Assembly: GCA_008711295.1 (NCBI GenBank)
Contig: VUYV01000054.1
Coordinates: 2,230,595 to 2,294,594 of the forward strand
DNA: 64,000 nt
Direction: 5' to 3'
From: Anarhynchus alexandrinus
Taxonomy: Eukaryota > Chordata > Aves > Charadriiformes > Charadriidae
Made by a program: the position numbers and the translations under genes. Numbering within the stretch: position 1 is the first letter of the stretch; every line of letters starts with the position of its first letter. Under the pieces are notes generated by a model. The model saw nothing but the letters and a program-made list of their open reading frames with translations, did not search any database and had not been told where the DNA came from. This document shows, piece after piece, positions 23,957 to 37,100 of this stretch.

Positions 23957-25111
23957 AGCTCATGGTAACTTTGTATTTACCCATCATGGGGCTTATCCCT
24001 ACCCAAATAATTTCACATATGTTATTTGAACTTAGTGGCATATTCAATAAGATATAATTCTCCCTTTGAATTATAAATAATTTGATTATAAAAGGGGAAA
24101 AGCACAGGTTGGGTTTAAAAGAGAAAGAATGTGAAGGAAACCTGAGTAAGACCACTTGTTTCTCAACTGCAGGAACAAGGGGTTTAGGAACAAGAGTATG
24201 AAAGTCACCAAAGAATTGCACAGATCAAACACCACAAAATATCCATAGCCAGCTTTTTCTGGTGGGAAATCCCAATTCTCCAAAATCAACACAGTCAATA
24301 TATCAAGCATCACAGAATACAACAAACAGAGGACAGAGAAGACATCAGTCAATCAAAGGCCACAATGGAGCTGGGAAACAGGTGGGACAGGAGCTAGGGA
24401 GTGACCACAGAACAGAACACATGACATCATGAAAGGAATGTTACATGAGTGGAGAATGCAGTTCCAGAATGGGAGGATTTTACAGACAGAACATGTGACT
24501 GGAGTCTGACTTACAATATGGAGAGTAAGTATAAACCTATCTCCACAAAAAAAATAGCTAGCAAAGGTTAAAGAAATCCAGGATGAACAATGCATCAAAC
24601 TAGACATTGCATGTCTTAGTTTTTGTCCAAAATGGAGCCAGGGAAAACAGCATTCAGTTTCTCCTGATCATCTTGTTTTGCCTTGTAAATGAGAAAAAAA
24701 GAAGTATCTGGCTGTTCACCAGCTGCCCTGCACCCTCATGTCCAATGACTACATTTCCTGTTACACTGTAAATGCTATGGAAGGGTGAGCCTGGTGACAT
24801 TTTTGGCAGATTTTCCAATTATTACTCAGGAGTAGGTTTTTGTGCAATTACTGATTTGGAAGACAAGGAAGATATTTTAGGACTGTCCCAAAATCTTGTG
24901 ATACCTGTGGTCCCCCTCATGGGTGACCCCATAATGTTGCACTAAAGGGGCTATCAGACCTTCCTGACTGCAGCTATTCTGAGACCTGGAGACACAGGGA
25001 CTCCAGCTGCAGGTATCAGCTTGGAGTCCAAAGGACCTTTGTGGCAGAGGTTGGTGTAGCACAGCCCAGAAGCACCTTCCTCTCCACCAGCCAACTCTCA
25101 GTGCTCATTGA

Positions 25112-25216
25112 CCAGGGCTGGGAAAGCATCCTTAGAGGCTGGCCACCTTCACTGCTTTCTCCAGGGCTGGGAAAGCATCCTAAGAGGTTGGCCACCTTTA
25201 TTGCTTTCCCCAGGGC
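25112..25216. repeat. Tandem duplication, 49-bp unit, 2.1 copies
   Basis: Unit 1 (25112-25160) and unit 2 (25161-25209) both begin CCAGGGCTGGGAAAGCATCC and run through GGCCACCTT to GCTTTC, with a few substitutions. A third partial unit CCAGGGC follows at 25210-25216. It is the only clear minisatellite-scale duplication in a locally GC-richer patch (about 24900-25260). Confidence 0.9.
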
Positions 25217-28200
25217 AAATCTCACTATATGTCTAGAACAGGGCTGACAATCATGCTCCATCATCTCAAACTTCCCCACCAGAGAGTTTTCACCTTTCTG
25301 TAAACCTTCAATGAAATCCTTCATCAGAGTGGAAGTGGTGCAAAAATAAGCTGCACCATAAAGAACGAAGAATTTAAAAATATTTTCAATATGCAGATTC
25401 TTTGCCAAAAGCACAGTAAAGAGCCCACCATGAATACATTACAGAAATGTTTGCTCATTTCTAAATTTCCTGGCGTTTGCTTAATGTCAGCAGTCCCATT
25501 TAACAGCAGAAATGTAAAACCCTGTGACAGCTATTGAACCCCCGACCCCTGATAGGCAGTTACCAGCTTTGCAGGGACTGGTTTTGAAATCATTCAGTCC
25601 GTTAGCCTGCATCTTGTTACAGTCAGTGCAACTGATGCAATACTAAGAATCTCTTTTTCCCTGTACATTTTTAACTCTCTCGTGCCAGCAATTATTTTAT
25701 TCTTACAAGAATATAAACCACAGCTGCTATGTTTCTCGGGGAACAAGGTTGCATCTAGTTTTTCTTTGAACTAGTAAATATTTAGGAGAACAAGAAGATA
25801 GTTTTTATCTGAAACACGTTTTCACATCCTTGAAACAGTGAGGCAGCAAGAAAGGGACTGAAAAACAGCCTGCCATTTCCTTTCCTCCCTGTATTTTGGA
25901 CTGCTTTTGACCCAGCATGTGTGCGCATGCACACTCACTCACTTGGTCTGCTCCTTTACACCGTGACTTCATTGTAAAATTCAATTCATCTGTTCAAAGC
26001 AAAGACTGAAACACTGTCTATAAAATTATGGCATTTTTCCACTTAAAAAAAATAAATTAACACTTCTTTTTAAAGTTATTTTTAAACCTAGTTGGCCTGC
26101 AGCCAATTGTAGTCATAACTGAAGTGGATTCTTCTTTTCCTAGAATTCAATGCCTTCCTTTTCTAAAATATATTACTTTAAAAAAAAAGGAAGTAAACTC
26201 AGTAAAATGCACAGTTTACACTTCTGTCTGCAGCATTTTACCCTCTGACATAACAGTACAGTTTGCTTTTCAACTTACTGCTATGCAACAAACCCAAATG
26301 AGTCTTTACTTTTTCTAGTTTACGAACTTAACTCGAACACAGACTTTAGCAATCACTGAGCAGAACCACTTACTTTCAGTTTGAGTCTGGCTGAGGCACT
26401 CGTAGAGCATCACCACAGCCAGTAACTGGCTGAGTCAAAGTTTATGTCTGGGAGGTAATTGAAGACCCTTCAGAAACATGGCTGAATTTGAAAAAGAGCA
26501 TCAGAGCCTTATTACAATACAAAGATACATACAGCTTCTGGCACTATATCTACATTTACATGTCAATAGCCAAGCATGAAATAGCTGAACTGAGAGAGCT
26601 GTCATATACGTAGGCAGAGTGAGTATCCTGACTTCACTAAGTTCCCATTTTCCAGGACTGTCTAGAGAGACAGCAGGACATCTGCTCCTCTTAATTGAGC
26701 AGCTGATCTGGAATCTGGGTTTAGTAAGACAACCCCACCCCCCAAGAGAAAAAAAAAAAAGAAAAGACAGACTTCAATCTAGGCAATTAATATGTCACCA
26801 AGAAGTATTTTAAGGAATAACATGCAAACTGACCTGGCAGGGAGAGTACTTTCCTTCTCCTTTCAAAGGGAGTTCTGTTTTTCTTGAGAGAAAATTCAAA
26901 CTAAATTACACTAACTGACTTTATATTCCGTAAATGTTCACATGCGCAGTATTATCCACACTGTGACAACTCCATTAACTGAGATGCAAATATATTATTT
27001 ATATACTTAGTTATACATGCTTTGTAAAGGGTATCAGCAAGCACAGTAATGCAAAATAAACAGAAGATAAGAACTTTGTAGGCCCTTTATCCACAAAAAG
27101 AAATTTAATCAGATTTTTTATTTCCAAGTTGAATTTTCTCAAGTCTGATCTCAGCATTAAAGTGTTTGATTCTTCAAATTAAGCAGAAATGCTTGACTAA
27201 CTCAGGGCTTAAGGATGACAAAGGAAAGGTGAATTCTTCTTAATAAAAAGTGTCACTTTCGGTTTTGGGTTTTTTTTTGCTGTTGTTGTTTTACACCTCA
27301 AGTGCCTACGGATTTGGAATCAAAATTTCATAAGGCCACAGCATCTATCTAATCTTTTAACCTAACAATGCTAGAAGCATAATGAAAATGGACTTCATGA
27401 GAATATCACAGGTTTTGCTGTTGTTGTTTTCAAACAGCAAGTTCTGGAATGCTGTTTTGGGAGGATTTTTTTTTTGTTTTTTTAAATGAGGCTGATGAAG
27501 ATGCACAGCTCCTCCGGTGTCTTCAGCACCTGGACTGAAGCTACAAGGCTCTGCACAACTCTGCGCAATGCTCAGCTCTTCCTGCCTCTGCGCATGGCTG
27601 CCGAGTGGAGTTCAGTTTTAATATTAGTAAGATGGAGCTTGCCAACATGTGCTTGTTGAATGAGGTAGGTCTCCATTACCTCACTCTACACGACCCTTTT
27701 ACAGATTTTATCCAACAAAGCTTTTGAAGATATATTTATCTTTAACCATGTGAGAAATCTCACTTACGTTAATGATTGTGCAACAATAAAAAGTAAAAAT
27801 AAAAATGATTAGTAGTCCACTGACGACTATAAACCCTCTCCGCTTCCCTTCCCCCATTTTTTCTTAGGAACTCATTACTCCAATGTTTATTTTTACTTTT
27901 GTAAATCTAAGAGTACAAAGCTAAAGGCAGAGGTATAAAAGCAGCCACAATCTGAATGGGTGGGTGGGTCCAGGATCTTTACATATGTACATACAACATG
28001 ATCCACAGTATGAACGCCATACCAGGCAGCACTTGTAGGAGTGTTACAGCTCTGCTAGCTACCCACTAAATCTGTACCAGGACAGTAAGGAAGGATTATG
28101 CAGTTTAGCAGTATAAAGCTGCATAAGAAGCTTTGAGAAACCATCATCATTTTCAAACTGCCGTTCCTCTCTTCCCCTAACCCCTTCTCAAAAACTCTCA

Positions 28201-31200
28201 TGTCACCTCTCAGGTTTACCCATTTCATTTTCCATACCACTAGGTGCAGAAATCTCAAGATGTTTGTGGGGTTTGAGTCCCTGCAGGCAGCTGCAGGTTA
28301 ATTCTATCTGTCTAATTGGGACAATGTAATCTCCAGAATCCAGCATGAATGACCTGTGTGAAAGTGAAGGGGGACACACAGATGAGGATACAAGAATCCT
28401 TACAAGGAACTAGGTCCAAGAGAAAGATCTGGTTTTCTGGAGATTTCTTTTGGAATTACCTTCTGGCTGACAGCCCAGGCCAGAAGGAGAAAATTTATGA
28501 ACCTACAGCAAGAATTGCCGTTTGCTCAGAGTGAAAGGAGAGCTAACAGCTCCACCAATCCTCACATCTCACAGGTTTCTCCTATACTTGCATATGGGTA
28601 TCCTGCCTTATGCTAGCAACTAAATCTATGTCGGATGCTACTGGTCCTGACCTTCCTGGGGTGCCCCATAGCTCATGTCTCTGGAGAAGAGAGCTGGTCC
28701 ATGCAACTCCTGACCTCCAGACTCTCTTTCTGCCAGCCCCAAGAACTCTTTGATGCTCCACCTATCCCCATTTCCCATGACAGAGCATCTACAGTATAAC
28801 ATCTTCCCTCTGGATATCAGATCAGCATCCACTGCAGCAGCAAAGCCTTAAGTCAGCATATCGTAAAGAAACATTATAAACATCACCTTAATATTTTAGT
28901 GTACACAGTTAACATTTACATTTCACACCATCTCCTATGTAAAGTCTCTCTCTCTCCATGCCATCAATATACCACTCCTCTTAACCCCTCCCCACCCAAC
29001 ACTAAAAGCCCCTTTTCTCAGGCAGGACAACAAAAAAGAAAATTTTTGGTGTTTCTGAGTCCAGTGACCATGGAAACAGAAGTGATCAGAAACTGTTTAA
29101 AAATACAAAAATTAAAAGCAGACAAAATTCCCCAACCTTCAGAACATTTAAAACTGACCCAGGTCTTTCCCAAATACCCCAGAAATGCTTCAAGCTCACA
29201 ATAAAATGCTGCAGGCAATATTTCAGGGGCTAGTTTCAACACTTGCTAGGAAGCATCTTTTGATGCTCCAGATGCATCTTCCTAGGAGTTAATGTACCAA
29301 AACAGGAAAGGGGAAAAAAAAACCCCAGCACAAAAGCTGTGTAACTTCTTTCCGTGGTATGACAAACTCTCTCTGCATCATATGCCAAAGTGTGAGATGT
29401 GCAATTTCCATTCTTAAGCTCAGTAAAAATGGCATTATAAAGTACTAACCCTGGGAACTGCTTATTAGTTTATCAGATCAACATCAGCAAAACCGTCTTT
29501 TTATGTGCTGCTTACTTTCAAAAAAACCTACCATGCATATTTCAGTTCTCCCTCTCCACACCCCACACCCTTCTGCTGCTGTCCAGCTGGAACACATCAA
29601 GGGTCTAGAAGCCAAGTCAAATGTTGACCCCACCCTCCTCCATCCATTTTAAGGCACCTTCAAAGCCAGTACACTGATCTAGTTCAGCTTAGCCAACAAC
29701 GCCAGCAAATCTGTTATTTAAGACTTTAGTGCTGGGTTTTTATAACTGCCCGTTAATACAAGCTTTGATGTATGGTCAAAAAATCCAGCTGTAATGAGTT
29801 TCATCAGACTGTAGTAACCTTTCCTCAGAAGGTCTTTATTACTATACCTTCATAATCTTTGGTCCCAATACTGTTTTATAGTATCATTCTTACTGAACCG
29901 CCTTAAAAAACAACACTCAGCAACACTTAACGCACCTCCTTCCCCAAAATTAAAACAAAGAGCTGTTAATAGTTTTCTAGAAGACACTTTTGCACCCACG
30001 TTTGTAATAGGAATTTGCCGTTAAGAGCTTGCAGGCAATAGTGGTGTGAACCAAAAGAGAAACCAATTTTCCTGACAAAACCCTTGAGAAAGGATACGAA
30101 AGGATTTTGTAAAAGGACAAAGAACTTACTTTGTTGTTCCCCTTTGCAGGATGCAGCAAGGAGGAAAGAGGGGAAAAAAAAAATTAGATACATTTATTTC
30201 ACATGCATTCAGTCTAACTTATACAGTTCTAGAAAGAGCTCAAACCAAATGAGGAACTGACTCAAAACACATTCACCAAATCCTTTAGTTAGACAGTTTC
30301 CAGGGGAGCATAGGACATTTGCAAAGCATTTAAAACGTTCAGTGAAGTTGTAAATTCACACTGTTTTTTCAAAATTTCCTCTCAAACATTCTGATTCCAC
30401 TTTTGCTTCCTCCAGTGTAAATCAGGAGCAGCTTCAGGGAAGTTGGTGGACACTAACACAAGGGAGAAGAAAATGAGGCCTGAAATGATCCAGGGATGGG
30501 ACGGAAGCCAGAGGGATTTTCGTGCATTGGTAATACTGAACTTCCAGTACGCAAAGCAACCCACTAAACATGTCTGCTTACCCTTGCATGACAACCACTC
30601 CCTACAACGTGCCAATGAACGGAAAGTTTCACGATCCAATGCTTTTTAAAAAGCAAATATTGAACTTTTAGATTAGTAATAAAAATAAGGAGGAGATGGC
30701 ATTAGGGGAGCGGGGAAGAGGAATGGATGGTGCTAGCAAGGTAAAGTGTGCAGAGCAAGTTACGACAAACATCTGTGCTATTATTTTTCTTAATTGTGAG
30801 TTTTGCCATGAGCTGGCATGAACAGTGTCTATTATACAGTGGGAAGTCAGCCAAAATAAACAGCAGCCTACAGTTGAGAAATACAGTCTGGAAAGGTTAG
30901 TCACAAAGTTGTAGTCATTTTTTAAAAAAGGAGGGGTTTGGATGCATCAGTCCAGAAACCCAGCAGTAAAGTCAGCTGGTAAATGGATATCCCGTTTCAA
31001 AGTGAATTGGCCGCAGCGTGATTTATATCAAGCAAGCTGACTTGCATATGGGTTGGAAAAATAAAAACACTGATTCATTGCTATCTGGGTGGCTGTCAAA
31101 GCCCAGGTCCTGACAAAAGCAAATCTCCTGAGGGAAGGAGGTGACTTGGCAAACTGCAAAAGAATTTGGGGACTTACAGAGCAACATTGATGGGTGATTA

Positions 31201-32741
31201 AAGATAGTTAACAAGGGAGTGAATATATGAACGTGAGTGTGCATCCCCACATGCAGGAGGCCAGGGAAGGCAGCAAAATGAACCAAAATGGAGGAATGGG
31301 GTGTATCTGGCCTTTAACTTTTAATGTATTAATGACATTTGTTTAGGCAAAAAGAAAAATTGAAAATCAACAAACTTGGACTTAGCTTACAGGATTAAAT
31401 TAGTAATAGAGACTTCGTATTAGTGGCAGTAAGTACTGAGCCCCATTGCCACTGTAATCACACAATTTTAAGTAGCACTACTAAAAAAACAACAGAAAAA
31501 TTAATATTCTTCATTGAGAGATTTGCCCCTGCTGAGAATTCAGAACAAGTCTCTTTAATTCAGTGACAAATTCCTACTTTTCCTGCCACTGCAGAAGCAA
31601 CCCAGCTAGGGGCAACTGCAGTGGGTTTTACATCAGCGTCCTTGTACACGAGCAGCAGAACTGTTAACGAAAGCACACAGCTTAACTTTCAAATTCCAGG
31701 CTGCGCACACTGCTCTGGCAGTTACAGAAAGCAGGCCAGCTTCACCACTGCAATCCTCCAGGTTTACAGCACTATTAATCTATTTTTCATTTCTAAGCAG
31801 CGATTTTTCTACTTCTAGTGCCAAAGCCTTGGATACTCAAAGTTACCAGCTGTGCCTCGCACATGAAAAAGAGTGAGAAGGTCAGTCCAGGAAGGGGCTA
31901 AGGTACCTCTTTGCCTTTTTAACTCCAGGATCGCAAAGCTGTGGGGAAGCACTGAAGTAAACGCAAGTTGCTGCCATTTCCTGGCAGTCTCTCTTACATA
32001 AAAACACAGTCTCTAAAATCTTTGAAGGAGAATAAAAGACTGGGGTGGGTGTCTCTAAAACTATTTTATATTGTCAGAGGAAGGTGTGAAACTGAGGAGT
32101 ATGCACAGGATTTTAATGAAACACTGCTAATTTTTATTTAAGTTCCACTGGAGCTTCTAAGGTACTCTGGGCTTTGGAGCTTTTGCTTTGCAAAATTCCA
32201 AACTTTAACAGCAGACTTGTAGTCCACATTTGGACCTCTAGTCCTGTAGGAAAAAAGTGCTTTGCAAGACTAGAGTAGCATCAGGCATCTTTTCTGAACA
32301 GCTTAATAGACTACTGGGTGAATTTCAAACTGTAGGGGTTTGGAACAATACTATTCACTCTTTTTGTAAGATAAAGATAATTCCAGCTCAAAGAAGAACT
32401 GAATTTTGACTCCCTTCTACTTCTGTCTTTCAAGGGAGTCTCTCATCTTGTATCTAAGATGACTTTGACAGATCAACTTTAAACAAAACCAAGAATTCTT
32501 TATAAACATATTTTGAATACAAAATCTTTTTAGGGGGAAGGGAGAGACAGGAAGAGAGAAGTTTAGAAATCCAACTAGTCTGTCTCATTTAAAGATAAAG
32601 TAACAGATATATGAATATGATAAACGTCACAGAATACAAGATTAAACCAGAGGCAGCAACAGGCTTTTTTGACATCATTATTAAAACCTGAGCAAGAAAA
32701 AAAAAACAAAACCACAACCCAACACAATATTTTGTTCCTAG

Positions 32742-32757
32742 TAATTAATTAATTAAT
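32742..32757. repeat. (TAAT)n short simple repeat
   Basis: Four consecutive TAAT units lie in an A-rich context. Confidence 0.7.
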
Positions 32758-34005
32758 AACTAATCCTTGTAAAATGACTTCCGATGGTCTTAAGTAGGAA
32801 CTGATCTACTAGGACAGACACCGTACTGAAGAGTCACCAAATTTATTTTTTTTTTTAAAAAAGGGAAAGTCTCAGATACGTGGTAGGTCTCCTGCTAAAT
32901 TCTTATTTAAACTATTCCTAAAAAATCATCATCATCATTGTTTATTCCTGTAATAATTGGAGAATTATTCTCTGATTTATCTTTTGATGGTAACCTTGAA
33001 ACCTGGTATGAAGAGAGGAAGTTGAGGGTTGTTTGCATAAATAGCAGCCAGAGAAGATGCAGACAGAATTATACTGGAAGCCATGGAGGTATCACAAGTA
33101 TAAGGGAAATATGAGGAAGAGAAAGTTGAAGAGAAGGAAGACAGGACAAGATCCAGTACTCAAGGGACCTGGCCTTCACATGGATAACAAGGAGGAAGAA
33201 AAACAAATTTCATCAAAATCAAAGCATCATTTCTCAGAACAGACCTTCCGCTGAAGGAATCTAGTGGATCAGCAGACTTACTGAAGAAAGGTGAACTATG
33301 CATTAGAGTAACTTTCAAAAGCTCAAATGACAGGTATTTTTGCTAGTCAGCCTTCTCTCTGGATACACCTCCTCAAACCTTCATTCGATATTAAAAATCA
33401 AAACAACAAAGTCCAAAAAATATGAAATGGTAGTTGCGCATATTCTGTTTCCCGACTTTCTGTCTTTTCTGTTAAATTAATAGAGGCTTTTTTACTGCAT
33501 CCTGTTCAATTTGCTTCACATGATGATTAGCTGAGTAAAACTGCCCTTGGAAAGGTTTAGCATGTGTTTCATACACAAAAACCATGCAGTGAATCAGTAA
33601 AATAAATATACATGATTGCCTGGAATCCTTCTGTCAGTTCTGTAATACAGAGCTTGAGGGAATAAACTCTCCAAAGCACATCTTTACCTTAGAAGACATT
33701 AATAGAAACAACGAAGCTCAGGAAATCCCAAATTGCTCAACACTTTTACTACACAGAACCAATGAATAACATTTCAGAAGGTTTTGTTCGTTCGTTTGCT
33801 TGTTTGTTTTTAATATTGAGGTTTGACACACAAATTGATCTTAAAATTTTTCAAAAATATTCCAAAATTACCACAGAAGACTACAATGAAAAGGCTACCA
33901 TTTCTTGAGATATCTGCAGACATTGTGTTTTTCCAGATGATACAATCATTTTTTTCTGACTCAAACAGAGCAGCTACTGGAAAACTAGTGAGCTGTTTGA
34001 CTTAC

Positions 34006-34117
34006 TGAGGATTTATCAGGATAGACACCGGCTCGTAGAAGAGATGCCTTCCAGCTATCCACCTCCTCTTGGGAGTCACAGGCCAGCTCAAGGAAACGGT
34101 AATCCTTGTAAACATTC
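34006..34117 (-). CDS. DNM3: DNM3 exon: C-terminal part of the PH domain
   Basis: This 112-bp exon contributes one base to a split arginine codon (AG|G), followed by 37 codons starting [20 protein letters not shown] and continuing [17 protein letters not shown]. This is the last strand and C-terminal helix of the dynamin pleckstrin-homology domain, which binds phosphoinositides such as PI(4,5)P2 on the membrane. The WKASLL segment holds the alanine, serine and leucine positions that are hot spots for dominant centronuclear-myopathy mutations in the paralogue DNM2; here they are the normal residues. The acceptor is TTTGTTCTAG before base 34117. The donor is GTAAGT starting at 34005. The exon ends in phase 0 and joins the exon at 722-886 as ...DKSS|TENDEN. 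The residue before VDSW is E where I recall D in mammals, a conservative change. Confidence 0.95.
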
Positions 34118-37100
34118 CTAGAACAAAGAGCACCACATTGTAAAACTAGTATTTTACTACTCTGAATCATGCATACAGCATTTTACATTAAAAATCCTTT
34201 GGGATCAGAAATTACTTGGTAATTGTTTTGGACAATAGAGTATATGGGACAGGTGCTTGTTTAATAATAATTACATGGAGTACTTAAAAATATCTTAGAA
34301 TGCTACAGCACAGCTCTGGAAATAATAATCATCTGAAAGCACCGTGAAACTACTTAAAATCAATTTTCCAGCTTTTACCAAAATAGAGCACTTTTTTTCC
34401 TAAAAGTCTGTTGTGATGCAGAGGACAGACACACAGAGAACATGCCAACAAAACTGCATGTCTTGTGACTGACTGCTGCTGTAACCAATAAATATAAACA
34501 TAATTAACGATGCAACTTTTTCCCATGTGAAGTCCTTTCAATGCATTATATACCCTTTTTAGCTTTTAGACATCATCAGTAAAAGGAGGAGGAAAACAAT
34601 GATAATCAGGTATTTTAAACAAACAAAACAAACCTCTGATGTCTGTCGTCATAGTAAGAAAATTGGGAGACGTTTAAATAACACCTCTTGCAGATAATTA
34701 ATATAATTAGATAAATATAGGAAATCACTTAATGGAAGAAAAGAGAAAGGAGGAAAAATAGGTATGTAGGAAGGTGGTACTTGTAAATTCTCCAATAAAC
34801 AGAACAGATTTTCCCCTTACGGTTTAGCCATTAGTTTCTGAATTCAAATTCTATATACAGACCAGATTGCTGTAAATTTGTCAGCCAACAGACTTTTTAG
34901 GAAAGGCTACAAGCTTAGCCGACAAAGGTTAGGAAACCACATTTAGCTAGATCGTATCAGTTGCACAAGAATCAATCTTCCATCACAAGACGACTGTTTT
35001 CTTCCCTTAGCAAACTATGGCGAAGGGATAATAGGGAGTGGAGGGAGGGGTTGATGAAAATTACTTAACTTTCAAAGGCAGCAACAACAATGGGTTCTTT
35101 GGTTTCATTATGAAACTACAGAGGTTATTTCTACCCCATATTTTGAGAAAATCAATTTGAATATAGAACCAGGAAATAAAGCTATTATTATCACTGCCTG
35201 GACAAATTTCTTTAGCATTCAGGGACTGATGGGATTTCACTGTGACACTGCTGGAATACAACTGACTTGATGTAATTCCTACTCACAGAAGTGCTCCCTT
35301 ACCAACAATGTCACCAGACAGCTCCTAGCCCTGCTTTTTGGGGCAGTCTCAGGAAACAGATGGGTAGAAAAATTGTAATTGAATGCCTGAGCGTGAAGAA
35401 GCCATGACACCTCATCATTAAATTATCAGTCATGAAACCACAGTACGGCAACCACAGTATACCCACCTCTAAATAGAGAGAAATGAGGTATTTTTAGCAA
35501 ATTTACGGATGGCATTCAATACTGCAAAGAATAAAGGACATACTCAGATTTCCGTATGTCGGTGACATAATTCTCACCAATTTCAATGGCTACATCTGAA
35601 CAGCTAGGCAGGCATGTTCAGCACCGGACTTGTACTACTCCTTGCAAGCATCCAGATCAGAGATACCAACAGACCATGCTTCAGTGCCGCTCAGGGCAGC
35701 TCACCAGCATTTCCTTCCCAGAGAAACCAGCAAAGAGACAAAGAGACACTAAAGGGTCAGGTCCCATAGTTTAGGCAAAGCCACTGATAGTATGAACAAC
35801 CAAAGGCTCTATGTTGGTTTTTTTTTATTGATTAGAAATGCAAAATTAAACCTTTTTCTTCCCTGACTCCAAATGTACTAATCTGCCTTAAGGCAAATAA
35901 TAGCCTGGATGACCTCCTCAGATGCCATTATCTTGAACTGATGACAAAACACTTGCATTTTATTCAATTTGCAATATTGTGGAACTCCAAGTCAACATTT
36001 ACTGAACAAAACAAGGAACTCAATAAAAATATAAAGAGAAGCAGAATGAAATCGCCAGAGATAAAATGCTTTAATTTACTGTTAGGAGAAACTTTTACTG
36101 AGATAAGTTTTTTGGCTAAGTTAACTAAGCAGCTATAACTTTGAAGGAATAGGAAGCTGAAATTGTAAAAGGCTACTCTCAGAAAAGATGACTAAAAATA
36201 ACAATAGAGCAAATAAAGGCTGTAAAACATAGTGATAGGGAAGTTCCAAAAATACTTATCTGAAAGAGCAAAACAACATGACACCAGCTTGTGAAAAAAT
36301 TTTTCAGGATTGACATGTTATATATTAAACTTTTTGGCATTTTGTGACTTGCTACAGCAAGCGTAGCTGTACAAGAAGGGATTTTAGCCAACCGCTTTGA
36401 ACAGATGAGAGCTGGTAGTCCTGCGTTCCTTTCTCCATATCAAGACTTCTCCTAGGTTTAGGGACACCTTATCACCAAGTGAATGATGTCTCCAGCTTTC
36501 TGAGGCCCCTCTCGCTGTAGTATCTGAGGGCTCCACCATTTTGGTGTAGCTAGTCTTACCCTACCACCACCACAACATAACACAGGTTTCAGCTTCAGAG
36601 CATAAATGAAGAACTGAAGGACATACACACTGAGCCAGAACTCATAGGAAGCTTGCAGTAGGGTAGGTAAATGGATGCTTGCCTCCCAAATCAGCTTCCT
36701 TGCTATTAGACTTCCTCTGTCTTTCTTTCTTCCAGAAAGGCTGACAGGCACAGGAACTTTTCAGAGGAAAATAAGCCAAAGTAACTTCTGAAAAGAGTGT
36801 GTCCTTTTTCTGTTACTAGTGGAATCTTACAAAAACACATTAACATGTTTTATTCATTAGAAATCCACTGGCATCTCATGGAAAGCTGTAAAAATGTTCT
36901 TGAAAACAATTCAGATTTTCTGTTTTGTTCTCTCTTCTTCTTTTTCAAATTGCTGAAGATATCAGCACAGAAACAGTTACTACTCAATCCTCACCTACTT
37001 ACTCCATATGGAATACAGTGAGGTCATATTCTCATTGTCATCTCTATAGCAGCTATACGGGATGTTATACATCAAAGAGAATGATATAATACAGGATACC

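Larger units (their letters stand above)
887..34005 (-). other. DNM3: DNM3 intron of 33.1 kb between the last PH exon and the GED exon
   Basis: This intron is bounded by a GTAAGT donor at 34005 and a TTTGTAG acceptor ending at 887. It holds the tRNA-derived remnant (11164-11234), A-rich and polypurine tracts, the solo LTR (16676-17758), the long hairpin (23866-23956), short tandem repeats, and an unexplained 199-aa frame at 16041-16640. Between these I see only AT-rich unique-looking DNA with short random frames: no further dynamin exon, no recognisable nested gene, and no CpG-rich promoter. The stretches 887-9230, 25220-32700 and most of 17760-23800 contain nothing I can name. Alternative micro-exons cannot be excluded by eye. 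Confidence 0.85.

Noticed and set aside
25530..25560. GGGGGTTCAATAGC on the minus strand as a tRNA B box
   Set aside because: The B-box end does not fit (AGC instead of TCC), and no A box lies at the correct distance.
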